Assembly (NCBI GenBank): GCA_002311285.1
Contig: DBZU01000061.1
Span: forward strand, 2,960 to 28,833
Direction: 5' to 3'
Source: Dehalococcoidia bacterium UBA1152
GTDB taxonomy: Bacteria; Chloroflexota; Dehalococcoidia; Lucifugimonadales; UBA2962
Length of the DNA stretch: 25,874 bases
In this document: in pieces, positions 15,110 through 23,687 of the stretch
How positions within the stretch are numbered: the stretch's first letter is position 1
Layout of the letters: every line of letters starts with the position of its first letter
Made by a program: the position numbers and the translations under genes
Notes under the pieces: model-generated
Database searches by the model: none
Told to the model about the DNA's origin: nothing
Seen by the model: only the letters and a program-made list of their open reading frames with translations

Positions 15110-16780
15110 CTACTCGAAAGAAATCATATAAATACAATGTGATTGTCCTCCATTAATTAGTTCAAATTCAAAATGTGGGAATTTCGATTTTATTGTTTTG
15201 TAATGTGAAGTTGAACCCCCTTCAGTCAGGTCAGCTCCTCTGTACAGCGTTACAAGTTCAGCATTTTGATTATCCTCCATGCCAATAAGCTCACATAAAA
15301 CTTCCTCTATCGTAGGTGCCGAAATAACTAGCCTGCCGTCTATATTACCGATAAAATCCCCTTCAGCCACATCTACTCCATCTAATGTTGTACTTCTGTG
15401 TGCTAGAAATATTTCTGCACCTTTTACTGTACCAATAGAGTTGATCATAAGTTTTGCGTTTCTTTGTAATTCCTGTTGATTATTAAAATCTAAAGCACAA
15501 TTGATGCCTTGCTGTAAAGTTTCAGTGGGGACAATTTCAACTGTCTTTTTCGTTAACTTTGCCGCTTGTTCTGCAGTCAATAAAATATTCTTGTCATTTG
15601 GTAAAAATATGATATTGTCACTTGGTGCTAACTCTATTTTGGCTAAAATTTCTTGAACGCTAGGGCTATTATTAGGTCCACCATAAATTGTTTGACATGC
15701 TCCGAGATTCACAAAAATCTGTGATATTCCGATTCCATCTACAACAACAATTAAGGATGTTTCTTCTGGTTCCATTCTTTCATTATGGCTCGCAGCAAAT
15801 TCTCCGGTTTGAGTATCCATGTCATCTGCACTGTGTTGTTCTATGGTTCCCAATGTACCCGCATATTCAAGCAATTTTTCGACGCTTGCGACATGTACAT
15901 GTACTTTGAGCATAGTAGCCTCATTTATGACTACTACAGAATCTCCCATTTTGCCGACAGCTTTTTTTATTTCCTCGATATCCGTCATGTTGTCGGAAAT
16001 CAAAACCTGCGCACAAAAACCATAATCTTTGTTGACTGACCTTTCCAGAAATAGTTTATTCGGCAAACTAAAACTTTTATAATTTTTCATGCCAGGAACT
16101 GCAACATCCACGCCTTTAACTGAAACTCCTTTCATATTCAAACGCATTCCTTCAAAAATTATGTCTAAACCATATGCTCCAGCATCGACAACTCCTGCTT
16201 CAGCGAGTACAGGCAACATGCTAGGGGTTTTCTTGACTGTATTCTTTATTTGTTCGCATGTCGCATCAAATAATTGTTCAAGGTTTTCATCACTTTCATA
16301 GGATTTTTGTGCTTGATTTGATACTTCCGAAATAACAGTAAGCATAGTGCCTTCAACCGGATTTCCGACAGCTGAATAAGAGCTTAATTTCGCCTTATTC
16401 ATGCACGTTGTCCAATCAACAACACCCAAAAAATCTTTTCCACCAACGCCTTCAGAAATACCTTTAAAAAACTGTGACAATATAACGCCGCTATTCCCTC
16501 TCGCCTCCATAAGTGATGCTCGGGCCATAACAGTAGATATGTCATGTAATTCACGCGAACCAGAGTCTAAACTGTCTTTAATCGCAATTGCTACGGCCTT
16601 CATTGTTAATGCCATATTAGTACCAGTATCTCCATCAGGCACAGGGAAAACGTTCAGTCCATTCACTAAATTGATATGAGCATTAATAAGTTCATATGCT
16701 GCGATAAACATCTCTCCAAAATCAACGCCCGTCAATCGATGAGTTGATTTATTAGCTGATTTTGGCGATAAAGTACTCAT
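15110..16780 (-). CDS. fakA: Fatty acid kinase FakA (DAK2/YloV family)
   Basis: The 556-residue protein matches the full length of the FakA/YloV family, which phosphorylates FakB-bound fatty acids to acyl-phosphates for phospholipid synthesis. The N-terminal DhaL/DAK2 kinase domain (about 20-210) has NVFPVPDGDTGTNM (43-56) with metal-binding Asp49 and Asp51, ARGNSGVILSQFF (93-105), and DAGAYGLDIIFEGM near its end. The middle and C-terminal domains (about 240-556), including the FLPNDKNI segment, follow as in FakA. GGGGGAG precedes the ATG at 16780. The order L28 (divergent), fakA, degV/fakB, recG resembles the rpmB-yloV-recG neighbourhood of Firmicutes. Exogenous fatty-acid uptake or acyl-chain recycling is the likely role. 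Confidence 0.92.
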   Translation of the reverse strand: MSTLSPKSANKSTHRLTGVDFGEMFIAAYELINAHINLVNGLNVFPVPDGDTGTNMALTMKAVAIAIKDSLDSGSRELHDISTVMARASLMEARGNSGVILSQFFKGISEGVGGKDFLGVVDWTTCMNKAKLSSYSAVGNPVEGTMLTVISEVSNQAQKSYESDENLEQLFDATCEQIKNTVKKTPSMLPVLAEAGVVDAGAYGLDIIFEGMRLNMKGVSVKGVDVAVPGMKNYKSFSLPNKLFLERSVNKDYGFCAQVLISDNMTDIEEIKKAVGKMGDSVVVINEATMLKVHVHVASVEKLLEYAGTLGTIEQHSADDMDTQTGEFAASHNERMEPEETSLIVVVDGIGISQIFVNLGACQTIYGGPNNSPSVQEILAKIELAPSDNIIFLPNDKNILLTAEQAAKLTKKTVEIVPTETLQQGINCALDFNNQQELQRNAKLMINSIGTVKGAEIFLAHRSTTLDGVDVAEGDFIGNIDGRLVISAPTIEEVLCELIGMEDNQNAELVTLYRGADLTEGGSTSHYKTIKSKFPHFEFELINGGQSHCIYMISFE

Positions 16781-16809
16781 TGATCAAGCTCTCCCCCTAT
16801 GATATGTTA

Positions 16810-16815
16810 ATTATA
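16810..16815 (-). promoter_or_regulatory. Candidate -10 element for fakA
   Basis: A perfect TATAAT on the minus strand lies 30 bases upstream of the fakA ATG and is followed by the GGGGGAG ribosome-binding site. No convincing -35 element is present at 16-18 bases, so this is a weak call in the 125-base divergent gap shared with rpmB. Confidence 0.25.
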
Positions 16816-16905
16816 TAAGGCATGGTTGCTATTTAATATTGTGTATTTTTTTCTAAATACTTGCAATCAATGCCATGTTACTTCCCATTAGTGAAAAGGC
16901 AAATA

Positions 16906-17106
16906 ATGGCTAGATGTGAAAATTGTGGTAGATCGCCAATGGCAGGCAATAATGTCAGCCACTCAAAGCGTCATACAAGAAGGCGTTGGTTTTTAAACGT
17001 ACAAAAAGCAACCATTGATATAAATGGAAAACGCAAACAATTAAACCTATGTACCAGATGCATGCGTACCCATCGCAAGGCAAAGCTAAGCATCCAAGGC
17101 GGATAA
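16906..17106 (+). CDS. rpmB: Large ribosomal subunit protein bL28 (zinc-ribbon form)
   Basis: The 66-residue protein is a component of the 50S subunit. It begins MARCENCGRSPMAGNNVSHS and keeps the KRHTRRRWFLNVQKA core. Two CxxC pairs (Cys4/Cys7 and Cys49/Cys52) make this the zinc-binding (C+) form. The frame is open further upstream to an ATG at 16861, but the family start is MARC at 16906, preceded by AAGG at suitable spacing. It is transcribed away from fakA across a 125-base gap. No intrinsic terminator is evident after it; a short hairpin at 17165-17181 has no following T-run. Confidence 0.95.
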   Translation: MARCENCGRSPMAGNNVSHSKRHTRRRWFLNVQKATIDINGKRKQLNLCTRCMRTHRKAKLSIQGG

Positions 17107-17237
17107 GTATCTAACGGTAATAAACCTGCCACCTATAAGTCATGAGGCTGTCTGTTAATAAAACCTTGTAGGGTATACAAGCAATATGTCACTGCTTCAG
17201 ACATAAACAATATTATAATTCAAAGTACTAATTATCC

Positions 17238-18083
17238 ATGTTAGTAGATAAAAATATCATACTCACAGGAGCGACATCAGGTATAGGACTTGAAACGTGT
17301 AAATTACTCCTCTTTGAGGGCGCTAATGTGATAGGAATGGGATCATCAAAGCTGTCATGTCGTAAAGCTCATCAAAAATGTTTTGACTTGAGTAACAACA
17401 TAAAATTCATAGAATGCGATCTGTCTGATCAAGCATCGATCCACAACGCTGCCGCAATTATTAAAGCTATGTACAATAAAATTGATGCTTTGATTAATAA
17501 CGCTGGGGTGATATATCTAAAGCCCATTACAGACAAACTGGGAATCGAAAAAACATTTTCTGTAAATTATCTTGGACACTATTTACTAACAAGGTTATTA
17601 TTCCCGTATATTTTGAATTCAACAAAACCAAGTATTGTCAATGTTTCATCAATGGCGTACAAAACAGGTGTATTAGATTTAGCGCAATTGGGAAATAATG
17701 AAATAACTGGTATGAAAGCTTACTCTAGAAGTAAGTTGGCTCAAATTTTATTCACCCAAACTTTGGCTCAAAAACTAAGTGACTCAAATGTTTCAGTTAA
17801 TTGCTTGCATCCAGGTTTAATTGGAACAAATCTACTATCAAAAAATGGGGTTTTGGGTTCAATATTAACCGTTGCTCATAAAATAGTAGGCAGATCTGTT
17901 GCACACGGCGCCAAAAATGTTTTACATAACGTAAACTTAGAAAAAGCAGGTAAAACAAATGGGCAATACTACGTTAATTCAAAAATTGAACCACTGTTGC
18001 CGCATGCCAAGGATCCAAAAAAAGCTATAAGGCTTTGGGATTTAAGCGCCAACCTTTGTAATCTACCGCTAAATGATAATTAA
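17238..18083 (+). CDS. Short-chain dehydrogenase/reductase (retinol dehydrogenase/WWOX-like)
   Basis: The 281-residue NAD(P)-dependent oxidoreductase of the SDR superfamily shows TGATSGIG (10-17) for the cofactor, NNAG (87-90), the catalytic Ser near 137-138 in NVSSMA, and Tyr162-x3-Lys166 in AYSRSK. The active-site tetrad is therefore intact. The pattern YSRSKLAQILFTQ and the C-terminal LPHAKDP segment resemble retinol-dehydrogenase-like or WW-domain-oxidoreductase-like SDRs, but the substrate is unknown. It is isolated: the rpmB gap lies upstream and the aconitase gene converges 34 bases downstream. A TATAAT-like hexamer lies upstream without a clear -35 element. Confidence 0.88.
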   Translation: MLVDKNIILTGATSGIGLETCKLLLFEGANVIGMGSSKLSCRKAHQKCFDLSNNIKFIECDLSDQASIHNAAAIIKAMYNKIDALINNAGVIYLKPITDKLGIEKTFSVNYLGHYLLTRLLFPYILNSTKPSIVNVSSMAYKTGVLDLAQLGNNEITGMKAYSRSKLAQILFTQTLAQKLSDSNVSVNCLHPGLIGTNLLSKNGVLGSILTVAHKIVGRSVAHGAKNVLHNVNLEKAGKTNGQYYVNSKIEPLLPHAKDPKKAIRLWDLSANLCNLPLNDN

Positions 18084-18117
18084 ATCTTCGAACAAACTCA
18101 CTCTGTTTATTTTGCTA

Positions 18118-20406
18118 CTAAGCTCTATTGCCTTGTTGGTGAAACACATTAAGTGCAGAGCCCGCTTTTATCCATTGTATTTGTCCAAAACTAAGTGAAT
18201 GGTTTAATAGTAAAGTATCGATACTTTCATCTTCATGATGCAAAATACATTTGACCTTTACACCAGGACTTAAATTACCAAGATCAACTAAACTGACACG
18301 GTCTTTTTCCTGCACTAATTCATAGTGTCCCGGATCTGAAAAAACCAGAGGAAGTATGCCTTGTTTTTTTAAGTTGGATTCATGAATCCTAGCAAAACCT
18401 CTAGCAATGATTGCTGCTGCCCCTAATAATCTAGGTGACATAGCAGCATGTTCTCTACTGCTACCTTCTCCATAGTTAAAATCACCAACAACAACCCATC
18501 TGTAACCATTATTTTTGTAATGTTTGGCTACTGTTGAAACAGTAATTCCAGATTCACCTGAAAGTTGATTCAATGTTGTTCCAGAATTGCCTGTAAAGGC
18601 ATTTGTAGCCCCCATAAACATATTCTCACTAAACTTTTCAAGATGACCTCGATAACGCAGCCAACTGCCGGCAGGAGAAATATGATCTGTAGTTGTTTTA
18701 CCTTTAGTCTTTATAAGTAAGGGGAGTTCCATGAAGTCATGTCCATCCCATTTGTCCCAGGGCGTAATTACTTGAAGCCGATCGCTTCTTGGATTAACAG
18801 ATATTTGGATGTCCTTACCTTCTTCAGGAGGAGCGATATAATGCTGTCTTCCTTCTGTGAAATCAGCTGAAGGCACTTCTGGCGCTGGCTTAGGCGGTTG
18901 TAATTTAAATTCAACTCCATCAGAACCAGTCAAACTATCCGTCAATGGATTGAACCCTAATTTACCGGCTATTGACAAGGCGACCACAATTTCTGGGCTA
19001 GCTATAAAATTCATGGTTTCTGATCTGCCATCATTTCTACGAGGAAAATTTCGATTATAAGAAGTTACTATTGTATTTGGTACGCCATCTAGCACTTCTT
19101 CTCTTCTCCACTGCCCTATACAAGGTCCGCATGCATTTGCCAACGTAACTGAATTAACATTTTGCAAAATAGCTAACTGGCCATCCCGTTCAATAGTTGA
19201 TCTAACCTGTTCAGATCCCGGTGTAACCATTAAAGTTGCGCGAGATTTCAACCCGTGTTCAATTGCCTGCTGAGCAACATCAGCCACACGGCTTATATCT
19301 TCATATGAGGAATTAGTGCAGCTACCAATAAGGGCCGTGTCAATTTCATCCACAAACCCGTTTTCTGAATTTTTTACTTCGTCAATTAATTTTGAGATTG
19401 GTCTTACTCGATCTGGAGAATGAGGGCCGGCAACATGTGGTTCCAATTCGCATAAATCTATCTCAATAATATGATCGAAAAAATCTTCAGGTTTGTCTTC
19501 TGTCTCTTTATCTGGTCTTAACAATTCCTGATTTGCGGCGGCTAAATCAGCCAAGGTCCTGCGATTAGTTGCCGATAGATATTTAGCCATACGATTATCA
19601 TATGGAAAGATAGAAGTTGTTGCCCCTAATTCAGCCCCCATGTTTGTTATTGTCGCCTTACCGGTGCAACTAATAGATTTTGTCCCGGGACCAAAATATT
19701 CAATGATCGCATTTGTGCCTCCTGAAACCGTTAACTGGCCTGCCAAATAAATAATTACATCTTTTGGCGCAGTCCAGCCATTCATTTCTCCAGTCAACTT
19801 GACTCCGATATGTTTAGGAGCAAGCAACTCCCATGCTAAGCCAGCCATGACTTCAACAGCGTCAGCACCACCTACTCCGACCGCACATGCTCCCAATCCT
19901 CCAGCATTTGGAGTATGTGAATCTGTGCCTATCATCAACGCCCCTGGAAAAGCGTAGTTCTCCAATATAACCTGATGAATTATCCCAGCTCCTGGCCCCC
20001 AGAAACCCGCTCCAAATTTTGCAGATGCATCTTTTAAGAAGTTATAGACCTCTTTATTTTCTTCTTTCGATTGCGCCAAATCTGATCCACCTTCAACGCG
20101 TGCCTGAATCAAATGATCACAGTGAACCGTAGTAGGAACAGCTACTCTGTCTTGAAGAGTTTGCATAAAATTCAGCATTACAGTTTGTCCCAATACATCC
20201 TGTAATGCGACTCTATCGGGGCGTAGCCGCAAATAACTTTCTCCAGGCTTTAACTCAGCGTCGTCAGGGTTATCTAAATGAGAAAACAAAATCTTGTCTG
20301 CCAACGTTAGCGGTCTATTTTGCTTTTTTCTAACTTTAGTAAGATTCTCGCGCATTTGTAAATAGCACGAATCGACGAATTGAGGTGTTGAATCTGTCTG
20401 AACCAT
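18118..20406 (-). CDS. acn: Aconitate hydratase, mitochondrial-type
   Basis: Aconitase interconverts citrate and isocitrate in the TCA cycle using a [4Fe-4S] cluster. At 762 residues, with YLRLRPDRVALQD, the PTTVHCDHLI motif (91-100) and IGTDSHTPNAGGLG (159-172), it matches the mitochondrial (ACO2-like) subfamily, not the longer AcnA/IRP or AcnB types. Cluster ligands are Cys363 (GSCTNSS), Cys426 and Cys429 (CGPCIG). The swivel domain has GDFNYGEGSSREHA with the substrate-binding Ser/Arg. An AAAGG ribosome-binding site precedes the ATG at 20406. A 7Fe ferredoxin gene lies 88 bases upstream on the same strand. The enzyme supports an operating oxidative TCA cycle. Confidence 0.96.
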   Translation of the reverse strand: MVQTDSTPQFVDSCYLQMRENLTKVRKKQNRPLTLADKILFSHLDNPDDAELKPGESYLRLRPDRVALQDVLGQTVMLNFMQTLQDRVAVPTTVHCDHLIQARVEGGSDLAQSKEENKEVYNFLKDASAKFGAGFWGPGAGIIHQVILENYAFPGALMIGTDSHTPNAGGLGACAVGVGGADAVEVMAGLAWELLAPKHIGVKLTGEMNGWTAPKDVIIYLAGQLTVSGGTNAIIEYFGPGTKSISCTGKATITNMGAELGATTSIFPYDNRMAKYLSATNRRTLADLAAANQELLRPDKETEDKPEDFFDHIIEIDLCELEPHVAGPHSPDRVRPISKLIDEVKNSENGFVDEIDTALIGSCTNSSYEDISRVADVAQQAIEHGLKSRATLMVTPGSEQVRSTIERDGQLAILQNVNSVTLANACGPCIGQWRREEVLDGVPNTIVTSYNRNFPRRNDGRSETMNFIASPEIVVALSIAGKLGFNPLTDSLTGSDGVEFKLQPPKPAPEVPSADFTEGRQHYIAPPEEGKDIQISVNPRSDRLQVITPWDKWDGHDFMELPLLIKTKGKTTTDHISPAGSWLRYRGHLEKFSENMFMGATNAFTGNSGTTLNQLSGESGITVSTVAKHYKNNGYRWVVVGDFNYGEGSSREHAAMSPRLLGAAAIIARGFARIHESNLKKQGILPLVFSDPGHYELVQEKDRVSLVDLGNLSPGVKVKCILHHEDESIDTLLLNHSLSFGQIQWIKAGSALNVFHQQGNRA

Positions 20407-20494
20407 AAATTACCTTTCAGCTTAGTCTTAAAATTGAGTTAAATATAATCCCAAAGATGGAATTACCAATGCAAATTATGGGATGTCTCACATT

Positions 20495-20755
20495 TTAAGA
20501 TTCGCGAGATTGGTCAAAATACGTGTAATTAAGGTCACTATACTTATCCCAATTATCTCCTTGGGGAACGTCTTCTTCAGCAAATATAGCCGTCACCGGA
20601 CACACTGGTTCGCAAGCTGCACAATCAATACATTCTTCTGGATTAATCAAAAGCATATTATGCTCTTCTGCTTCGTATATACAATCCACCGGGCAAACAT
20701 CCACGCATCCTCTATCCAATATGTCTACACACGGCTCTCCGATGATATATGTCAT
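20495..20755 (-). CDS. fdxA: 7Fe ferredoxin ([3Fe-4S][4Fe-4S], FdxA-like)
   Basis: The 86-residue electron carrier has the 7Fe pattern of Azotobacter FdI. Cys9, Cys17 and Cys52 are placed to hold the [3Fe-4S] cluster and Cys21, Cys42, Cys45 and Cys48 the [4Fe-4S] cluster. Cys25 matches the free cysteine of FdI. It ends with a helical acidic tail (GDNWDKYSDLNYTYF). I chose the ATG at 20755 because MTYIIGEPC is the family start and AGGAG lies about 12 bases upstream. A TTG at 20767 sits directly against that AGGAG and is unlikely. It is the first of two minus-strand genes before aconitase; its redox partner is unknown. Confidence 0.93.
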   Translation of the reverse strand: MTYIIGEPCVDILDRGCVDVCPVDCIYEAEEHNMLLINPEECIDCAACEPVCPVTAIFAEEDVPQGDNWDKYSDLNYTYFDQSRES

Positions 20756-20790
20756 TCGAGTTTTCAACTCCTAAAAGTAATATTAATTTG

Positions 20791-20796
20791 ATTATA
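20791..20796 (-). promoter_or_regulatory. Candidate -10 element for the ferredoxin gene
   Basis: TATAAT on the minus strand lies 35 bases upstream of the ferredoxin ATG, ahead of its AGGAG site. The bases 17 positions upstream match the -35 consensus poorly. It lies in the 217-base divergent gap shared with the downstream SDR gene, in which no RNA gene is recognisable. Confidence 0.28.
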
Positions 20797-20891
20797 ACTT
20801 GACTAAATCCCGCAATCTATATTCATTTGAATCATTTTAACTCGAACAATTTCCAACATCAAACGGATGAAGCTATGAGAATTAACATAAG

Positions 20892-20920
20892 TTGACATTT
20901 TGGGGCATAAATATTTAACT
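20892..20920 (+). promoter_or_regulatory. Candidate promoter for the second SDR gene
   Basis: A perfect TTGACA (20892-20897) is followed after 17 bases by TTAACT (20915-20920), a poor -10 match. It is 52 bases upstream of the SDR start codon. The strong -35 and the position support it; the -10 weakens it. Confidence 0.32.
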
Positions 20921-20972
20921 GTGAAAGTAACCATAAATACCGAATTTATAAAAATAATGTGGAGATAAAGAG

Positions 20973-21701
20973 ATGTCACAATTGGAAAATAAAGTATGTA
21001 TTATTACTGGAGGGGCGACTGGTATAGGTAAAGGCATTGCAATGTCATTTGCACAAAACGGGGCTGACCTGATCTTAGCGGCCAGGCGTAAAAATTTGTT
21101 GGAGAAAGCCGTGAAAGAATTGCGCGAATTTGGAACGCAAGTCGAATTTGTTGTAACAGATATCACTAATGAACATGATGTTAAAAATTTGTTTTCCACT
21201 ACGCTTAACAATTTCGGCAAATTAGATGTACTAGTCAATAATTCAGGTGTTGGTGGTGGTGGTCCATTAGAAGATCTAGACTTAGAAATTTGGCTAAAAG
21301 TAATAGCCGTCAATTTAACTGGCGCTTTTTTATGCACTAAAGAAGCTATGAAAATTATGAAGGAACAAAATGGTGGCAGAATAATAAATATCGGTAGCAT
21401 TTCAGCTCAAATGCCACGAATAAACTCAGCTCCTTATACGTCTTCTAAACATGGGTTGGTTGGATTAACAAAATGTACAGCTCTGGAAGGACGGGATTAC
21501 GGTATATCCGCTGGATGTCTACACCCAGGAAATACAGAATCTGAACTTTTATTGTCGAGTATTGGCGCTAACAAAGAACCAATGATGTCAGTGAACGAGA
21601 TTGCTTATGCAGCGGTAACTATGGCTGCACTACCGGCCAATACAAATATGCTTGAAGCAATAGTTTTGCCAGTCAAACAGAAATATGTCGGAAGAGGGTA
21701 A
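20973..21701 (+). CDS. Classical short-chain dehydrogenase/reductase (FabG-like)
   Basis: The 242-residue NAD(P)-dependent oxidoreductase has the classical SDR set: TGGATGIG (12-19), NNSG (89-92), Ser142 or Ser144 in IGSISAQ, and Tyr155-x3-Lys159 in PYTSSKHG. The AARR after beta-2 (37-38 region) suggests NADP(H) preference, as basic residues there usually do. The glycine run VGGGGPLE after NNSG is slightly unusual. It resembles 3-ketoacyl reductases and general SDRs, so the substrate cannot be assigned. GGAG lies about 9 bases upstream of the ATG. It stands alone, facing the convergent gene that ends at 21750. Confidence 0.88.
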   Translation: MSQLENKVCIITGGATGIGKGIAMSFAQNGADLILAARRKNLLEKAVKELREFGTQVEFVVTDITNEHDVKNLFSTTLNNFGKLDVLVNNSGVGGGGPLEDLDLEIWLKVIAVNLTGAFLCTKEAMKIMKEQNGGRIINIGSISAQMPRINSAPYTSSKHGLVGLTKCTALEGRDYGISAGCLHPGNTESELLLSSIGANKEPMMSVNEIAYAAVTMAALPANTNMLEAIVLPVKQKYVGRG

Positions 21702-21749
21702 AACTAATAAAAGATCTTAATGTTAAGTTGTATTGACGAAGCTTTTTTT

Positions 21750-22280
21750 TTAAAGCTTAAAGGATCTCTGTTGCTTTAAAAATAACCTCTTTAACTTTAA
21801 AGCTTTAGGATCATTACGATTAGAAAAAGTAACCTTAATGTCCTTTCCTTTAAATCTAACGAATATTAATGTGGTATGCGGCTTAATTCTAAGCAGACTA
21901 GTTATTATTAAATATATCCCTGAGCCCACAGAGACAGCCCCGATGACGAAGAGTAAGGTGTTGAATATACGAATTAATTGCGTTGTATTGTTGTCGGAGA
22001 TAAAAAAATAATCCAATAAAAACTGAAATGACGACAATATAACTCCGAAAACAAAGGCCTTAATTCCCATCCGGATTCTGTTTTCTTGGCCACCATCAAT
22101 TTGTCTAACACCGTCGAAAAGTTTAATCTCAACAGAATTTTTAGGAACACCAGTTTTAAAATCCGTTAACAATCGTTTATTCGTTAGAGTGGCAACTTCA
22201 TCTTGAAAGAGAAGTTCTTCATCTTCTAATAGAGTAATATTTGAATTAATTTTTGAATTTGTAGAAATAAAATCATCCAT
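21750..22280 (-). CDS. Unrecognised membrane protein with two helices and split PH-like strands
   Basis: I do not recognise a family with confidence. The 176-residue protein starts with a polar, acidic segment (about 1-30), then EVATLTNKRLLTDF (28-41), which resembles the strand and VTNKRLI motif of bacterial PH-like membrane domains. Two hydrophobic helices follow (about 72-94 and 104-130), separated by a short polar loop, and then a basic strand-rich tail (LIFVRFKGKDIKVTFSN). This layout, a beta region interrupted by a hairpin of membrane helices, is seen in some bPH/DUF families, so membrane-associated PH-like is a reasonable guess. It is divergent from cmk across a 77-base gap. Lysine-rich and AT-rich, with no catalytic motif seen. 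Confidence 0.7.
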   Translation of the reverse strand: MDDFISTNSKINSNITLLEDEELLFQDEVATLTNKRLLTDFKTGVPKNSVEIKLFDGVRQIDGGQENRIRMGIKAFVFGVILSSFQFLLDYFFISDNNTTQLIRIFNTLLFVIGAVSVGSGIYLIITSLLRIKPHTTLIFVRFKGKDIKVTFSNRNDPKALKLKRLFLKQQRSFKL

Positions 22281-22357
22281 AATTTTCCATATAACGCATA
22301 TACTATTCTTACATGTTTAAACTTTAAATCAATATTTATGAATATCTTAATTAAGTC

Positions 22358-23014
22358 ATGAAGATAACAATTGATGGTCCAGTCGCATCGGGCAAAACTG
22401 CAGTAGGACGCGCCCTAGCTCGTAGAATAGCAGCTAGGTTCTTGGATACAGGGACAATGTACCGAGCAGCAACATGGGCTGCTCTACAAAGAAATCTTGA
22501 TTTCTCTAACGCTGATTCTCTGGCTAAACTAGTTCAGTCTTTAAGTATTGAAGTAATACTGGAAGACGGAGAACACGTGTTAAAAGTAAACGGTGCAGAT
22601 ATTACAGATTTTCTTAGAGACCCAGATGTCGAAGCAAACGTGTCCCAGCTATCTCAAGTAAGGCAAGTCAGACATGAATTGGTAAATCAACAAAGAACAA
22701 TAGCTGATAATGGAAATATCGTAGTGGCAGGAAGAGATATTGGCACAGTCGTTATACCGGATGCCAATTTGAAAATTTATCTAGATGCATCAATAGATAT
22801 AAGGGCTAGACGACGACATGATGAAATGCGACGAAAAGGAAATATAGCCAATCTGGGGAAATTGATTGAAGACATCAAAACACGCGATACTATGGATTCC
22901 AAGCGAGATGAATCGCCATTGGTAGCTGCCAGTGATGCTTTGATCATAAATACAGATAGGCTTAGAATTGATCAGATAGTAACTAGAATAATGCAATCGA
23001 TGGAACAAAAATAA
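22358..23014 (+). CDS. cmk: Cytidylate kinase
   Basis: The 218-residue enzyme phosphorylates CMP and dCMP with ATP, in pyrimidine salvage and supply of CTP for lipids. The P-loop GPVASGKT (7-14), FLDTGTMYRAA (28-38) for substrate, VVAGRDIGTVV (about 122-132), and the lid region LDASIDIRARRR are typical. Length matches bacterial Cmk (about 215-230). The ATG at 22358 is the first start in the frame. The plsC-like gene begins 7 bases after its stop; cmk-plsC is a conserved pairing in many bacteria and links nucleotide supply with membrane lipid synthesis. Confidence 0.95.
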   Translation: MKITIDGPVASGKTAVGRALARRIAARFLDTGTMYRAATWAALQRNLDFSNADSLAKLVQSLSIEVILEDGEHVLKVNGADITDFLRDPDVEANVSQLSQVRQVRHELVNQQRTIADNGNIVVAGRDIGTVVIPDANLKIYLDASIDIRARRRHDEMRRKGNIANLGKLIEDIKTRDTMDSKRDESPLVAASDALIINTDRLRIDQIVTRIMQSMEQK

Positions 23015-23021
23015 TTTCCAT

Positions 23022-23687
23022 ATGGCAATACTTTATAAAACCGCTGTGACTCTACAAAAATTGTTGTTGAACATTTTTGCAGACTGGGAAGTTACAGGAG
23101 GTGAAAACGTTCCTCCAGGAGGACCTTTAATCGTTGCATCAAACCATCTTTCACAATGTGATCCGTCGTATATAACGATTGCTGTGAAACGGCACGTTAG
23201 ATTCCTTGCTAAACGTGAGCTTTTCGCACACCCTATTGCCAGTCCCCTTTTATATGCCTATGGAGCACATCCTTTAAACAGAAGCAACGTGGATGTGAAT
23301 GCTTACAAATGGGCAATTAACTTGCTAACAACAGATGGAACTTTAGCTTTATTCCCTGAAGGAACTCGTAGTCCCAAAGGACTAAGAAAGGCCAGAACAG
23401 GGATAGTAAAACTAGCTCTTTTGACCGGAGCACCAATTCTACCTTTAGCAATTACCGGTACTGAAAATTTTGGGAATTGGGCACGAGGAGTTTTTGTTCC
23501 CACAGCCAAAATACGAGTAACTGTCGGCACACCATTCTCTTTGCCAGTAATTGAAGGCCGAATCAGTAACGCTGTTGCTGAGTCACTGTTAAACACAATT
23601 ATGGAGCGGATCGCGTTTTTATTGCCTCCAAAATATAGAGGTGTGTATCAAATTCCCACAGGAAATAGAGATAAAAATGCTAGGTGA
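23022..23687 (+). CDS. plsC: PlsC-like 1-acyl-sn-glycerol-3-phosphate acyltransferase
   Basis: The 221-residue membrane-associated acyltransferase adds the second acyl chain to lysophosphatidic acid. The H-x4-D catalytic motif appears as NHLSQCD (His42, Asp47), the acceptor-binding motif as FPEGTRS (111-117), and a later APILPLAITG strand completes the family pattern. The first about 20 residues are hydrophobic and amphipathic, consistent with membrane attachment. It starts 7 bases after cmk, and its end overlaps the next gene's ATG by 11 bases, so the cmk-plsC-SIS block is translationally coupled. The FakA/FakB-like pair elsewhere in the window supplies acyl phosphate to the same lipid pathway. 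Confidence 0.92.
   Translation: MAILYKTAVTLQKLLLNIFADWEVTGGENVPPGGPLIVASNHLSQCDPSYITIAVKRHVRFLAKRELFAHPIASPLLYAYGAHPLNRSNVDVNAYKWAINLLTTDGTLALFPEGTRSPKGLRKARTGIVKLALLTGAPILPLAITGTENFGNWARGVFVPTAKIRVTVGTPFSLPVIEGRISNAVAESLLNTIMERIAFLLPPKYRGVYQIPTGNRDKNAR

Noticed and set aside
16861..16905. Upstream extension of the L28 frame by 15 codons
   Set aside because: The family starts at MARC, and AAGG lies at correct spacing for the ATG at 16906.
17165..17181. CTTGTA-GGGTA-TACAAG hairpin after rpmB
   Set aside because: Only a six-pair stem with no following T-run, so not a convincing intrinsic terminator.
20915..21400. 161-codon minus-strand frame opposite the second SDR gene
   Set aside because: The plus-strand product has all SDR catalytic residues; the antisense frame has only low-complexity hydrophobic sequence.
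21739..21758. Inverted repeat AAGCTTT / AAAGCTT around a T-run
   Set aside because: Considered as a bidirectional terminator between convergent genes, but the T-run is in the loop and no U-tract follows the stem on either strand, and the stem is AT-rich.
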